64,000 nucleotides of DNA from Pseudomonas benzenivorans (GTDB lineage: Bacteria > Pseudomonadota > Gammaproteobacteria > Pseudomonadales > Pseudomonadaceae): contig NZ_FNCT01000005.1 of the NCBI RefSeq assembly GCF_900100495.1, forward strand, positions 1 through 64,000, given 5' to 3'. The position numbers and the translations under genes are program-made. This document shows, piece after piece, positions 25,122 through 34,687 of this stretch; position 1 is the first letter of the stretch, and every line of letters starts with the position of its first letter. A model generated the notes under the pieces. The model saw only the letters and a list, made by a program, of their open reading frames with translations. It searched no databases and was not told the origin of the DNA.

Positions 25122-26108
25122 ATGGAACTTCTCGTACTACCGAACAATCGCCGCTTGCCTTTTGATTCCGGTGCCAACCTTTTGGAAGTGCTCCGTGAGC
25201 ACCGTGTGGGTATTTCCTACAGCTGTATGTCTGGACGATGCGGTACTTGCCGCTGCCGAGTTATAGATGGCAGCGTCATTAGTTCGGCGGCGAAAAGCGG
25301 TGACTCAAATCGCATCGAAGAGCATTATGTACTCGCCTGTCAGTCAGTGCTCACCAGCAATTGCGCAATTGAGATCATAGACTCAGACGACATAGTCACT
25401 CACCCGGCGCGAATCATCAAAGGCATGGTTGTCGCCGTCGAGTCGCCCACTCACGATATTCGCCGCATCCGCATTCGCCTCGCCAAGCCCTTCGAGTTCT
25501 CACCCGGACAGTACGCGATGCTACAGTTCAGTCCCGAACATGTGCGTCCATATTCAATGGCTGGTCTGCCAGATGACCAAGAAATGGAGTTCCATATCCG
25601 CAAAGTGCCGGGCGGGCGTGTCACGGAGTATATTTTCGAGCACGTCCGCGAAGGTACAAGCATTAAGTTGAGTGGGCCTCTTGGTACGGCCTATCTGCGT
25701 CAGGCTCACACCGGGCCGATGCTGTGTGTGGGCGGCGGGACCGGACTCGCACCGGTGCTGTCGATTGTTCGCGGCGCGCTGAAGTCGGGAATGACGAACC
25801 CCATCCACCTTTATTTCGGGGTGCGCAGTCAGCAAGACCTTTACGACGCAGACCGATTGAACCAACTCGCGGCTATCCACCCTCAACTGACTGTCCATAC
25901 AGTGATCGCGACGGGCCCGATTAATGAGGGCCAGCGGGCCGGCCTAATTACCGATTTGATTGAAAAAGACATTCCCTCGCTGGCTGGGTGGAGAGCCTAC
26001 CTGTGCGGCGCACCAGCGATGGTTGACGCTCTATGCACCGTCGCCAAAGATCTTGGAATATCGCCCGAGCATATTTATGCCGACGCCTTCTATCCCAGCG
26101 GGGTCTGA
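25122..26108 (+). CDS. nahAa: Naphthalene dioxygenase ferredoxin reductase
   Basis: The 328-aa protein has the full length of NahAa. It carries an N-terminal plant-type [2Fe-2S] domain ([13 protein letters not shown]), an FAD-binding domain (RPYSMAG) and an NAD-binding domain ([11 protein letters not shown], ending AFYPSGV). It passes electrons from NAD(P)H to the Rieske ferredoxin NahAb. It is the first gene of the upper operon. Codon use is clearly less GC-rich than in the integrase and the core genes, indicating foreign origin. Confidence 0.96.
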   Translation: MELLVLPNNRRLPFDSGANLLEVLREHRVGISYSCMSGRCGTCRCRVIDGSVISSAAKSGDSNRIEEHYVLACQSVLTSNCAIEIIDSDDIVTHPARIIKGMVVAVESPTHDIRRIRIRLAKPFEFSPGQYAMLQFSPEHVRPYSMAGLPDDQEMEFHIRKVPGGRVTEYIFEHVREGTSIKLSGPLGTAYLRQAHTGPMLCVGGGTGLAPVLSIVRGALKSGMTNPIHLYFGVRSQQDLYDADRLNQLAAIHPQLTVHTVIATGPINEGQRAGLITDLIEKDIPSLAGWRAYLCGAPAMVDALCTVAKDLGISPEHIYADAFYPSGV

Positions 26109-26251
26109 ATTGCCCCGACCCTGCACCTCTGTACATCGAGAATTCATCAGGAAGACACTTAAATGAGCATCACTAACAACAGCCGCGTCTGAATATTTAG
26201 GACAGCTGGATGATCTCTAACTCCATCATTACCCCATTTGAAGATAGCTTT

Positions 26252-26566
26252 ATGACAGAAAAATGGATTGACGCAGTCGCTCTTTATGAAATCCCTGAAG
26301 GTGACGTCCTCGGCGTGACAGTCGAAGGTAAGGAACTAGCGCTGTATGAAGTGGAAGGCGAAATCTACGCTACCGACAACCTGTGCACACATGGTGCTGC
26401 CCGCATGAGTGATGGCTTTCTAGAAGGCAGAGAAATTGAATGTCCTTTGCATCAAGGTAGATTTGATGTTTGCACAGGCAGGGCCTTGTGCGCCCCTGTG
26501 ACACAGAACATCAAAACATACCCGGTGAAGATTGAGGGCCAGCGTGTGATGATTGATTTGAGCTGA
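26252..26566 (+). CDS. nahAb: Naphthalene dioxygenase Rieske ferredoxin
   Basis: The start at 26252 ([11 protein letters not shown]) gives the family length of 104 aa; the open frame extends upstream to 26210 but without family support. The Rieske ligands are visible in CTHGAARM and CPLHQGRF. It shuttles electrons from NahAa to the oxygenase. About 140 bp separate it from nahAa, a spacer typical of this operon. Confidence 0.96.
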   Translation: MTEKWIDAVALYEIPEGDVLGVTVEGKELALYEVEGEIYATDNLCTHGAARMSDGFLEGREIECPLHQGRFDVCTGRALCAPVTQNIKTYPVKIEGQRVMIDLS

Positions 26567-26635
26567 GAATTTTAATAGGAGGCACCCCGGACCCTAGAGC
26601 GTAATCCCCCCCATTCGATCTCTTGAGGTGAAAAT

Positions 26636-27985
26636 ATGAATTACAAAAATAAAAACTTGGTGAGTGAATCTGGGCTGACCCAAAAACACCTGATTCATGG
26701 CGACGAAGAACTTTTCCAGCGCGAACTGGAAACCATTTTTGCTCGGAACTGGCTTTTCCTGACTCATGACAGCCTGATTCCGTCCCCTGGCGACTATGTT
26801 ACGGCAAAAATGGGGGTTGATGAGGTTATCGTCTCCAGGCAGAACGACGGTTCGATTCGTGCTTTCCTGAACGTTTGTCGTCACCGTGGCAAGACGCTGG
26901 TACACGCAGAAGCAGGTAATGCTAAAGGTTTCGTTTGCAGCTATCACGGCTGGGGCTTCGGCGCTAACGGTGAACTGCAGAGCGTCCCGTTTGAAAAAGA
27001 ACTGTATGGCGAGGCGCTCGACAAGAAATGTATGGGATTGAAAGAAGTCGCTCGTGTAGAGAGCTTCCATGGCTTCATCTATGGTTGCTTCGATGAGGAA
27101 GCCCCTTCTCTCAAAGACTACATGGGGGACGCTGGCTGGTACCTGGAGCCTATGTTTAAGCATTCCGGAGGGCTAGAACTGATCGGTCCTCCAGGAAAGG
27201 TCATAATCAAGGCTAACTGGAAAGCGCCCGCGGAAAACTTTGCGGGGGATGCGTACCACGTGGGTTGGACGCATGCGTCTTCGCTTCGCTCAGGGCAGTC
27301 GGTCTTCTCGTCGTTAGCTGGCAACGCAGCTTTGCCCCCAGAAGGTGCAGGTCTGCAAATGACCTCCAAATACGGCAGCGGCATGGGTGTGTTGTGGGAC
27401 GGATATTCAGGCGTGCACAGCGCAGACCTGGTTCCGGAATTGATGGCCTTCGGCGGTGCTAAGCAGGAACGGCTGAACAAAGAAATTGGCGAGGTTCGCG
27501 CACGAATCTATCGTAGCCACCTCAACGGCACCGTTTTCCCGAACAACAGTTTTCTGACCTGCTCGGGTGTCTTCAAGGTATGGCACCCGATCGACGCAAA
27601 TACCACTGAGGTATGGACCTACGCCATGGTCGAAAAAGACATGCCCGAGGATCTCAAGCGCCGCTTGGTCGACGCGGTTCAGAGAACGTTTGGGCCTGCT
27701 GGCTTCTGGGAAAGCGACGACAACGACAATATGGAAACGGAATCGCAAAACGCCAAGAAATATCAGTCCAGAGATGGCGATCTGGTTTCCAACCTGGGTT
27801 TCGGCGGGGACGTATACGGCGACGAGGTTTATCCTGGCATCGTCGGCAAATCGGCGATTGGCGAGACCAGTTATCGTGGCTTCTATCGGGCTTACGGCGC
27901 GCACATCAGCAGCTCTAGCTGGGCTGAATTCGAGGATGTCTCTAAAAATTGGCATACCGAACTGGCAAAGACTACTGATCGCTAA
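26636..27985 (+). CDS. nahAc: Naphthalene 1,2-dioxygenase large (alpha) subunit
   Basis: The 449-aa protein is full length. The Rieske ligands are Cys81, His83, Cys101 and His104. The mononuclear iron ligands are His208, His213 and Asp362, with the bridging Asp205 also present. Substrate-pocket residues known from naphthalene dioxygenase are retained (Asn201, Leu253, Val260, His295, Asn297, Leu307, Phe352), so naphthalene is the expected main substrate. It forms an alpha3beta3 enzyme with NahAd and makes cis-1,2-dihydroxy-1,2-dihydronaphthalene. Confidence 0.97.
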   Translation: MNYKNKNLVSESGLTQKHLIHGDEELFQRELETIFARNWLFLTHDSLIPSPGDYVTAKMGVDEVIVSRQNDGSIRAFLNVCRHRGKTLVHAEAGNAKGFVCSYHGWGFGANGELQSVPFEKELYGEALDKKCMGLKEVARVESFHGFIYGCFDEEAPSLKDYMGDAGWYLEPMFKHSGGLELIGPPGKVIIKANWKAPAENFAGDAYHVGWTHASSLRSGQSVFSSLAGNAALPPEGAGLQMTSKYGSGMGVLWDGYSGVHSADLVPELMAFGGAKQERLNKEIGEVRARIYRSHLNGTVFPNNSFLTCSGVFKVWHPIDANTTEVWTYAMVEKDMPEDLKRRLVDAVQRTFGPAGFWESDDNDNMETESQNAKKYQSRDGDLVSNLGFGGDVYGDEVYPGIVGKSAIGETSYRGFYRAYGAHISSSSWAEFEDVSKNWHTELAKTTDR

Positions 27986-28000
27986 CAGACGAGAGGGACC

Positions 28001-28582
28001 ATGATGATTAATATTCAGGAAGACAAGCTTGTCTCCGCCCACGACGCCGAAGAGTTTCTTCGTTTCTTCAATTCCGGCGACGAGGCTTTGCAACAAGAAG
28101 CTACCACGTTGCTAACCCGGGAAGCGCATCTTTTAGACATTCAGGCTTACCGCGCCTGGTTAGAGCACTGCGTGGACTCAGAGGTGAAATATCAGATTAT
28201 CTCACGCGAACTGCGCTCAGCTTCCGAGCGCCGTTACCAGCTCAATGAAACCATGAACATTTTCAACGAGAATTATGAACAACTGGAAGTTCGCGTAGCG
28301 CATCAACTGGATCCGCAAAACTGGGGCAATAGTCCAAAGGTGCGCTTTACTCGTTTCATCACAAATATCCAGGCTGCAATGGACGAAAATGAAGATTTGC
28401 TTCACATTCGCTCCAACCTAATTGTTCACCGAGCACGACGCGGCAATCAAGTCGATGTCTTCTATGCCACTCGGGAGGATAAATGGAAGCGCGGCGAAGA
28501 TGGAGCGCGTAAGTTGGTCCAACGATTGATTGATTATCCAGAGCGCACATTCCAGACGCACAATGTGATGATCTTTATGTGA
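28001..28582 (+). CDS. nahAd: Naphthalene 1,2-dioxygenase small (beta) subunit
   Basis: This 193-aa protein matches the NahAd/NdoC family from MMINIQEDKLVSAHDAEE to the typical ending THNVMIFM. It is the structural partner of NahAc and carries no metal. It starts 15 bp after nahAc with GAGAGGGACC as ribosome-binding site. The family has 194 residues, so one residue is missing internally (around MDENEDLLHI). Confidence 0.96.
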   Translation: MMINIQEDKLVSAHDAEEFLRFFNSGDEALQQEATTLLTREAHLLDIQAYRAWLEHCVDSEVKYQIISRELRSASERRYQLNETMNIFNENYEQLEVRVAHQLDPQNWGNSPKVRFTRFITNIQAAMDENEDLLHIRSNLIVHRARRGNQVDVFYATREDKWKRGEDGARKLVQRLIDYPERTFQTHNVMIFM

Positions 28583-28651
28583 CCCAATAATCGCCTTTAC
28601 AAATGGTGACTGCTACAAGCTGTCCCATTGTTCAAAAGGAAATTTGTGTGT

Positions 28652-29431
28652 ATGAGCAATCAACAAGTCGTTTCGATAACCGGTGCTGGCTCAGGAATTG
28701 GTCTCGCACTGGTTCGATCCTTTAAGTCCGCCGGTTATTGCGTATCCGCTCTCGTACAAAACGAGGAGCAAAAGGCGAGCCTTTGCAATGAGTTCAAGGA
28801 CGCACTCGAGATCGTCGTGGGCGATGTCCGGGACCACGCAACAAATGAGAAGCTGATAAAGCAAACAACCGATAGATTCGGCCATCTCGATTGTTTCATT
28901 GCAAATGCCGGTATTTGGGATTACATGCTTGGCATCGAAGAGCCTTGGGAGAAAATATCGAGCAGTTTTGATGAGATATTCAACATCAATGTCAAGAGCT
29001 ATTTCAGCGGTATCAGGGCCGCCCTGCAGGAACTGAAAAAGACTAGCGGATCAGTGGTGATGACCGCTTCAGTGTCGTCCCATGCGGTCGGTGCTGGTGG
29101 TTCTTGCTACATCGCCAGCAAGCATGCGGTCCTGGGCATGATGAAAGCTTTGGCTTACGAATTGGCTCCCCACATTCGCGTCAACGCCGTAGCACCGGGC
29201 GGCACTGTGACGTCTCTGAGCGGTCCCGCAAGCGCCGGCTTCGACAAAACTCACATGGAAAACATGCCCGGTATCGAGGACATGATCAAGGGTCTAACGC
29301 CTCTTGGATTTGCAGCCAAGGCCGAAGACGTAGTGGCACCCTATTTGTTGTTGGCGTCGCGAGATCAAGGGAAATTCATTACCGGGACTGTCATTAATAT
29401 AGATGGAGGGATGGCGCTCGGTCGCAAGTAG
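28652..29431 (+). CDS. nahB: cis-Naphthalene dihydrodiol dehydrogenase
   Basis: The start at 28652 (MSNQQVVSITGAGSGIG) gives 259 aa, the NahB length; the in-frame ATG at 28628 is a less likely start. It is a short-chain dehydrogenase with the cofactor motif TGAGSGIG, NAG in FIANAGIW, and catalytic Tyr-x3-Lys in SCYIASKHA. It oxidises the dihydrodiol to 1,2-dihydroxynaphthalene with NAD+. A spacer of 69 bp separates it from nahAd. Confidence 0.95.
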   Translation: MSNQQVVSITGAGSGIGLALVRSFKSAGYCVSALVQNEEQKASLCNEFKDALEIVVGDVRDHATNEKLIKQTTDRFGHLDCFIANAGIWDYMLGIEEPWEKISSSFDEIFNINVKSYFSGIRAALQELKKTSGSVVMTASVSSHAVGAGGSCYIASKHAVLGMMKALAYELAPHIRVNAVAPGGTVTSLSGPASAGFDKTHMENMPGIEDMIKGLTPLGFAAKAEDVVAPYLLLASRDQGKFITGTVINIDGGMALGRK

Positions 29432-29478
29432 GTTTGTCGCCTATCTTGAAATAATAACTAAATTTCTGGTCAAACCGC

Positions 29479-30930
29479 ATGAATACAAAATTGTTTATCA
29501 ACAATGTCTGGGTCAATTCCAGTGACCAACAGACCTTCGAGCGAAAGCACCCCGTCAGTGGTGAGGTGATGACGGAGTGTGCAAACTCCACGGTGATGGA
29601 TGCGTTAAAGGCCGCGCAAGCTGCCCAAGAGGCTTTCCAGACCTGGAAGACTGTTGGACCTTCGGAGCGTCGCCGCCTTCTGCTGAGGGTCGCTGAGGTT
29701 ATGGAAAGTAAAACACCCGAGTTTATCGAAGTGATGGCCAAGGAGGTGGGAGCCTCCGCTCTTTGGGCCGGCTTCAATGTCCAGATGTCAGCCAATGTGT
29801 TCCGTGAAGCGGCATCGCTGGCTACACAAATTCAGGGGGAAACTATTCCGACAGACAAGTCTGACACGCTCTCAATGACGCTACGTCAGCCGGTCGGTCC
29901 GATCCTGAGCATCGTGCCGTGGAACGGCACCGCAGTGCTGGCGGCACGAGCCATCGCTTATCCGCTGGTCTGCGGCAACGCGGTGGTATTCAAAGGTTCT
30001 GAGTTTAGTCCCGCGACGCATGCCCTGATCACCCAGTGCGTGCAGGAAGCCGGGCTGCCTGCTGGCGTGCTCAACTATCTCAACTCTTCGCCTGACCGTT
30101 CGCCCGAGATCGCCGACGCACTGATCTCAGCCAAGGAGATCCGACGCATCAACTTCACGGGCTCCACCCGCGTGGGCAGTATTATCGCGCAGAAGGCCGC
30201 GCAACACCTCAAGCGCTGCCTGCTGGAGCTCGGTGGCAAGTCCCCACTTATTGTTCTGGATGACGCGGACATCGACGCAGCTGTCAAGGCAGCGGTGTTC
30301 GGTAGCTTCCTGTTCCAAGGTCAGATCTGCATGTCCACTGAGCGCTTGGTGGTTGATGAGAAGATCGCCGACGAATTTGTCGCCAAGTTTGCCGAAAAGG
30401 CCAAGCGTTTGAGCGCGGGCGACCCATGCGTAACTGGCGACTGCATCATCGGCCCAATGGTCTCGCCAAATTCAGGCGAGCGGATCAATGGTTTGTTCAA
30501 GGACGCGATCGACAAAGGAGCCACAGTTGCCTGCGGCGGCATGGCCCAAGGTGCGGTCATGCCGGCCACGATCCTGGATCACGTCAAATCCAACATGCGG
30601 ATCTACGATGAGGAGACCTTCGGTCCCATCACTGTGGTGATCCGTTGCAACGGCGAAGCAGAGGCCATTCGCATTGCCAACGACAGCGCCTATGGCCTGT
30701 CGTCGGGCGTATTTGGCCGCGACATCAACCGTGCTTTGCGCGTGGGCATGTCCATCGAATATGGTTCAGTGCACATTAACGGATCGACTGTCCAAAACGA
30801 GGCGCAGGCTCCATACGGAGGGACTAAGAAAACCGGCTACGGGCGCTTCGACGGCCGTGCTGTGATCGATGAGTTCACAGAGCTCAAGTGGCTGACCATC
30901 GAGCCTTTCGAGCAGCAGTATCCCTTCTAA
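29479..30930 (+). CDS. nahF: Salicylaldehyde dehydrogenase
   Basis: The 483-aa aldehyde dehydrogenase has catalytic Cys284 in GQICMSTER, general base Glu250 in LELGGKS and Asn149 in PWNG, the positions described for NahF. It turns salicylaldehyde into salicylate, the last step of the upper pathway and the source of the NahR inducer. It lies between nahB and nahC as in NAH7-type operons. Confidence 0.96.
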   Translation: MNTKLFINNVWVNSSDQQTFERKHPVSGEVMTECANSTVMDALKAAQAAQEAFQTWKTVGPSERRRLLLRVAEVMESKTPEFIEVMAKEVGASALWAGFNVQMSANVFREAASLATQIQGETIPTDKSDTLSMTLRQPVGPILSIVPWNGTAVLAARAIAYPLVCGNAVVFKGSEFSPATHALITQCVQEAGLPAGVLNYLNSSPDRSPEIADALISAKEIRRINFTGSTRVGSIIAQKAAQHLKRCLLELGGKSPLIVLDDADIDAAVKAAVFGSFLFQGQICMSTERLVVDEKIADEFVAKFAEKAKRLSAGDPCVTGDCIIGPMVSPNSGERINGLFKDAIDKGATVACGGMAQGAVMPATILDHVKSNMRIYDEETFGPITVVIRCNGEAEAIRIANDSAYGLSSGVFGRDINRALRVGMSIEYGSVHINGSTVQNEAQAPYGGTKKTGYGRFDGRAVIDEFTELKWLTIEPFEQQYPF

Positions 30931-30957
30931 TAAGCACTAACTCCAAGGAATCAAACT

Positions 30958-31866
30958 ATGAGTAAGCAAACTGCAGTTATTGAACTCGGATACATGGGCA
31001 TCTCGGTCAAGGATCCTGATGCGTGGAAATCATTCGCCACGAATATGCTGGGCCTGCAAGTTTTTGATGAAGGTGAGAAGGACCGTTTCTATCTACGTAT
31101 GGATTACTGGCATCATCGAATCGTGGTCCATCATAACGGCCAGGACGACCTGGAATACCTGGGCTGGCGTGTGTCCGGAAAACCGGAGTTCGAGGCTCTC
31201 GGTCAAAAACTCATTGACGCCGGTTACGATGTTCGCGTCTGCGATAAAGCCGAGGCTCAGGAACGAATGGTGTTGGGCCTGATGAAGACAGTAGATCCAG
31301 GCGGCAACCCGACCGAGATATTCTGGGGGCCGCGGATCGACATGAGCAACCCGTTCCATCCCGGCCGCCCCCTGCACGGCAAGTTTGTGACTGGTGACCA
31401 AGGCCTGGGTCATTGCATCGTTCGCCAGACCGATGTCGAAGCTGCTCACAAGTTCTATAGTCTTCTGGGATTGCGTGGGGACGTCGAATACCGGATCCCG
31501 CTGCCCAACGGCATGACTGGCGAACTAACGTTCATGCATTGCAATGGTCGGGACCACTCCATTGGGTTTGGTGCCATGCCCGCTGAAAAGAGGCTCAATC
31601 ATGTGATGCTTGAGTACACCGACATAGAGGATCTGGGATACACCCATCAACAGTTTGTAAAGAACGACATTGACATTGCCTTGCAACTTGGCATTCATGC
31701 CAACGACAAGGCATTGACGTTCTATGGTGCAACGCCTTCGGGTTGGCTCATTGAGCCCGGCTGGCGAGGTGCCAAGGCCATAGACGAAGCGGAGTACTAC
31801 GTTGGAGACATCTTTGGCCATGGTATCGAGACCACTGGCTACGGCATGGATGTAAAATTGAGTTAA
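30958..31866 (+). CDS. nahC: 1,2-Dihydroxynaphthalene dioxygenase
   Basis: The 302-aa extradiol ring-cleavage enzyme has two glyoxalase-fold domains. Fe(II) ligands are His152 (GLGHCIV), His215 (LNHVMLEY) and Glu266 (WLIEPG). It opens 1,2-dihydroxynaphthalene to 2-hydroxychromene-2-carboxylate. AAGGA lies upstream of the ATG. It is the last gene of the first contiguous block of the operon. Confidence 0.96.
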   Translation: MSKQTAVIELGYMGISVKDPDAWKSFATNMLGLQVFDEGEKDRFYLRMDYWHHRIVVHHNGQDDLEYLGWRVSGKPEFEALGQKLIDAGYDVRVCDKAEAQERMVLGLMKTVDPGGNPTEIFWGPRIDMSNPFHPGRPLHGKFVTGDQGLGHCIVRQTDVEAAHKFYSLLGLRGDVEYRIPLPNGMTGELTFMHCNGRDHSIGFGAMPAEKRLNHVMLEYTDIEDLGYTHQQFVKNDIDIALQLGIHANDKALTFYGATPSGWLIEPGWRGAKAIDEAEYYVGDIFGHGIETTGYGMDVKLS

Positions 31867-32272
31867 AACTACAACCAAAGTTACAGGCGCAGGCTCTCTT
31901 CCAGATATGCGTTGGGGAAAATTACTTATGCTCCTGCAGTATTAATTTTCCCGATTTTGCTCCGGTTCACCCTCACATCGGGGCTGTAATAGATTATACA
32001 AGGATCGTGGCGAATGAGGATGCTAGCCTCAGTCGTTCGATGCAGATCATGCATGGGGCCCAGCACTGAAAGTTCATGTTGACTTAACGAGCGACTGGCT
32101 CGTTAGTATTGATATCCGGAAGCTGTTCCTTAAACCGAACGTATAAAGGTGATTGGGCTCCAAGAGGCTACAGCTACGGTAACTCTAGATCCGTAATTTG
32201 GAGTCGGTCGCGATTGGACAACGGTTCTGACTAACCTAGTTCCAGCTTTTTTAACTAACCAAGAGTGTCTCC
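31867..32272. other. 406-bp gap at the usual place of nahQ
   Basis: NAH7-type operons carry nahQ between nahC and nahE. Here there is no open frame of useful length and no recognisable remnant of it. The spacer is AT-rich and contains stops in all frames. Whether it holds a promoter cannot be decided by eye. Confidence 0.6.
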
Positions 32273-33277
32273 ATGTCGAATAAAACTATGAAACCAGCGC
32301 GTCTTACTGCCGAGGATATCCATGGTGTCTGGGCTATTATGCCAACGCCGGCTACTCCGGATGCTTCTAACTGGCGCAGCACTAACACAGTTGACTTAAA
32401 CGAGACTGCTCGCATAGTTGAAGAACTGATTGCGGCTGGTGTCAACGGAATTTTAAGTATGGGCACTTTTGGCGAGTGCGCTACGTTGACCTGGGAGGAA
32501 AAACGTGACTATGTTTCGACGGTTGTCGAAACCATTCGTGGTCGCGTGCCTTATTTCTGCGGCACCACGGCCTTGAATACCCGCGAAGTCATCCGCCAAA
32601 CTCGTGAGTTTATGGATATGGGCGCCAGCGGTACCATGCTCGGTGTCCCAATGTGGGTGAAGATGGACCTGCCCACAGCGGTCCAGTTCTATCGTGATGT
32701 TGCAGAGGCGGTACCGGAGGCTGCCATTGCGATTTACGCTAACCCTGAAGCCTTCAAGTTCGACTTCCCTCGCCCCTTCTGGGCAGAAATGTCCAAAATT
32801 CCGCAGGTAGTAACTGCCAAGTATCTAGGCATCGGAATGCTTGACTTGGACCTGAAATTGGCACCCAACATCCGCTTCCTTCCACACGAGGACGACTATT
32901 ACGCGGCCGCACGCATCAATCCTGAGCGCATGACCGCGTTCTGGTCAAGCGGCTCCATGTGCGGCCCGGCTACCGCCATCATGTTGCGTGATGCAGTGGA
33001 TCAGGCCAAGAGCAGCGGTGACTGGATCAAGGCCAAAGCCATCTCCGATGACATGCGCGCAGCCGATTCGACATTGTTTCCGCGTGGCGACTTTTCGGAG
33101 TTCTCGAAATACAACATCGGACTTGAAAAAGCACGCATGGATGCAGCTGGCTGGCTCACAGCTGGACCATGCCGTCCGCCCTATAACATCGTCCCAGAAG
33201 ACTATATTGCTGGCGCCCTTAAGTCAGGCAAAGCTTGGGCCGCACTGCATGCTAAATACAGCAAGGAATTGAAGTAG
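32273..33277 (+). CDS. nahE: trans-o-Hydroxybenzylidenepyruvate hydratase-aldolase
   Basis: The 334-aa class I aldolase of the DapA/NAL superfamily has its Schiff-base Lys183 in VTAKYLG and the partner Tyr155 in AIYANPE. It splits trans-o-hydroxybenzylidenepyruvate into salicylaldehyde and pyruvate. The strongly conserved [20 protein letters not shown] region is present. The C-terminus (KYSKELK) is complete. Confidence 0.95.
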   Translation: MSNKTMKPARLTAEDIHGVWAIMPTPATPDASNWRSTNTVDLNETARIVEELIAAGVNGILSMGTFGECATLTWEEKRDYVSTVVETIRGRVPYFCGTTALNTREVIRQTREFMDMGASGTMLGVPMWVKMDLPTAVQFYRDVAEAVPEAAIAIYANPEAFKFDFPRPFWAEMSKIPQVVTAKYLGIGMLDLDLKLAPNIRFLPHEDDYYAAARINPERMTAFWSSGSMCGPATAIMLRDAVDQAKSSGDWIKAKAISDDMRAADSTLFPRGDFSEFSKYNIGLEKARMDAAGWLTAGPCRPPYNIVPEDYIAGALKSGKAWAALHAKYSKELK

Positions 33278-33535
33278 TCCAACTCGATTGGTCTGGCGAA
33301 ATGCTGGAAAAGACGCTGAACGATTTGAAATATATTAGATTAATCATATTTCTTGCGCTACTAGTAGGCGTCGCCAGTTCGGCAAATTTAGCTAAGACTG
33401 CTAGTCTCGCAGACTCGGGTGTGAAGTCAGGCTTTAGGAATACCGAATGAAGCCAGCATATCAAGCCGACGATGGGTGCCATCCTTGATGAGGCAACCCA
33501 CTGTTGGTTGGCTTAGTTTTTTGGAGTGTTTGATT

Positions 33536-34174
33536 GTGATTGTTGATTTCTATTTCGACTTTTTGAGCCCTTTTTCTTACTTGGCTAACCATCGCTTGTC
33601 GAAGCTAGCCCACGATTATAGCTTTTCCATTCGCTATCACTCGATTGATTTGGCGCGAGCCAAAATCGCCATCGGAAACGTAGGCCCCTCCAATCGCGAT
33701 CTGAAAGTCAAACTTGCCTATTTGATGGTGGATTTAAAACGCTGGGCCGAGCTGTACGGATTACCGTTTTTATTTCCTGCCAATTACAATAGCCAACGGA
33801 TGAATGCTGGGCTCTATTACTCGGGTGCCGAAACGCAGACTGCTGCTTACGTGAATACAGTATTCAATGCAGTTTGGGGGGAAGGTATAGCTCTGGACTC
33901 GGAAAGCCTGCTTGCCCTAGTGTGCGGGACTCTAGGGTGGGATCGCGCTGCTTTCGAGGAGTTTCTCAGCAGCGACGCTGCAACAAATGCGTATGATGAG
34001 CATACCCAGGCCGCCATCGAACGTAAAGTATTCGGTGTACCAACGATGTTTTTGGGCGATCAAATGTGGTGGGGCAACGACCGTCTATTTATGCTCGAGA
34101 ACACACTGAGGTGCGGCTGTAGTGCTGGAATAGCCGCCGCGGGGGAAACCGGAGTAAAACCGGTAACAGAATGA
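33536..34174 (+). CDS. nahD: 2-Hydroxychromene-2-carboxylate isomerase
   Basis: I choose a GTG start at 33536, giving M(V)-IVDFYFDFLSPFSYLAN as in the family, with GGAG about 10 bases upstream; an ATG at 33476 would add 20 residues with no family match. The 212-aa protein is a kappa-class GST-like, glutathione-dependent isomerase with the catalytic Ser in SPFSYL and the VFGVPTMF motif. It converts 2-hydroxychromene-2-carboxylate to the trans-benzylidenepyruvate used by NahE. The last ~20 residues (after FMLENTL) differ from NAH7 NahD and may come from the junction with the following xylB-like remnant, whose ATG lies two bases downstream. Confidence 0.93.
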   Translation: MIVDFYFDFLSPFSYLANHRLSKLAHDYSFSIRYHSIDLARAKIAIGNVGPSNRDLKVKLAYLMVDLKRWAELYGLPFLFPANYNSQRMNAGLYYSGAETQTAAYVNTVFNAVWGEGIALDSESLLALVCGTLGWDRAAFEEFLSSDAATNAYDEHTQAAIERKVFGVPTMFLGDQMWWGNDRLFMLENTLRCGCSAGIAAAGETGVKPVTE

Positions 34175-34175
34175 G

Positions 34176-34579
34176 ATGGAAATCAAAGCGGCAATAGTCC
34201 GTAAAAAAACGGCCCATTCTTATTCGGGCATGTAGCTCTTAATGAGCTGCAGAAGATCAAGTTCTCGTTATATTGGTTGCGACCGGGTTGTGTCATACGG
34301 ATCTGATTTGTCGCGATCAGCATTATCCGGTTCCGCTCCCGATGGTTTTAGGGCATGAAGGGCCTGGTGTAGTTCCTGCTATTCAATCGTAAGCTTCGTG
34401 GAATCGTCGAAGATCAGTCGATTTCAGATATTTTTATTCCGAGGTTGGTGGAACTTTATCGCCAGGGGAAGTTTCTATTTGACAAGCTAATTAAGTTTTA
34501 TCCTTTTGAGGAAATCAATCGAGCCGCCGAAGACTCGGAAGAAGGGGTCACGCTCAAGCCGGTGCTCCATATTGGTTGA
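34176..34579 (+). pseudogene. Decayed aryl (benzyl) alcohol dehydrogenase, xylB-like
   Basis: Reading frames joined across the region give the start MEIKAAIVRKK, then [23 protein letters not shown] and [12 protein letters not shown], which are the zinc-alcohol-dehydrogenase N-terminus with the catalytic Cys and the GHE motif. After an abrupt join near 34380, the C-terminus [32 protein letters not shown] and LKPVLHIG ends at a stop at 34579. About two thirds of the gene (the middle) is deleted, and there is an in-frame stop (34233) and at least one frameshift. It is therefore non-functional. XylB is benzyl alcohol dehydrogenase of the TOL upper pathway. Confidence 0.85.
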
Positions 34580-34687
34580 AACGTGCTGGTAGAATTACGC
34601 GGCTCGTGTGGGCTTTTCTAAGGTTGCGGGCAGTTTGCTTTTAGTGATGTTGTATCCCAAAAACAAAATTAATAAACGGTGGAACAT

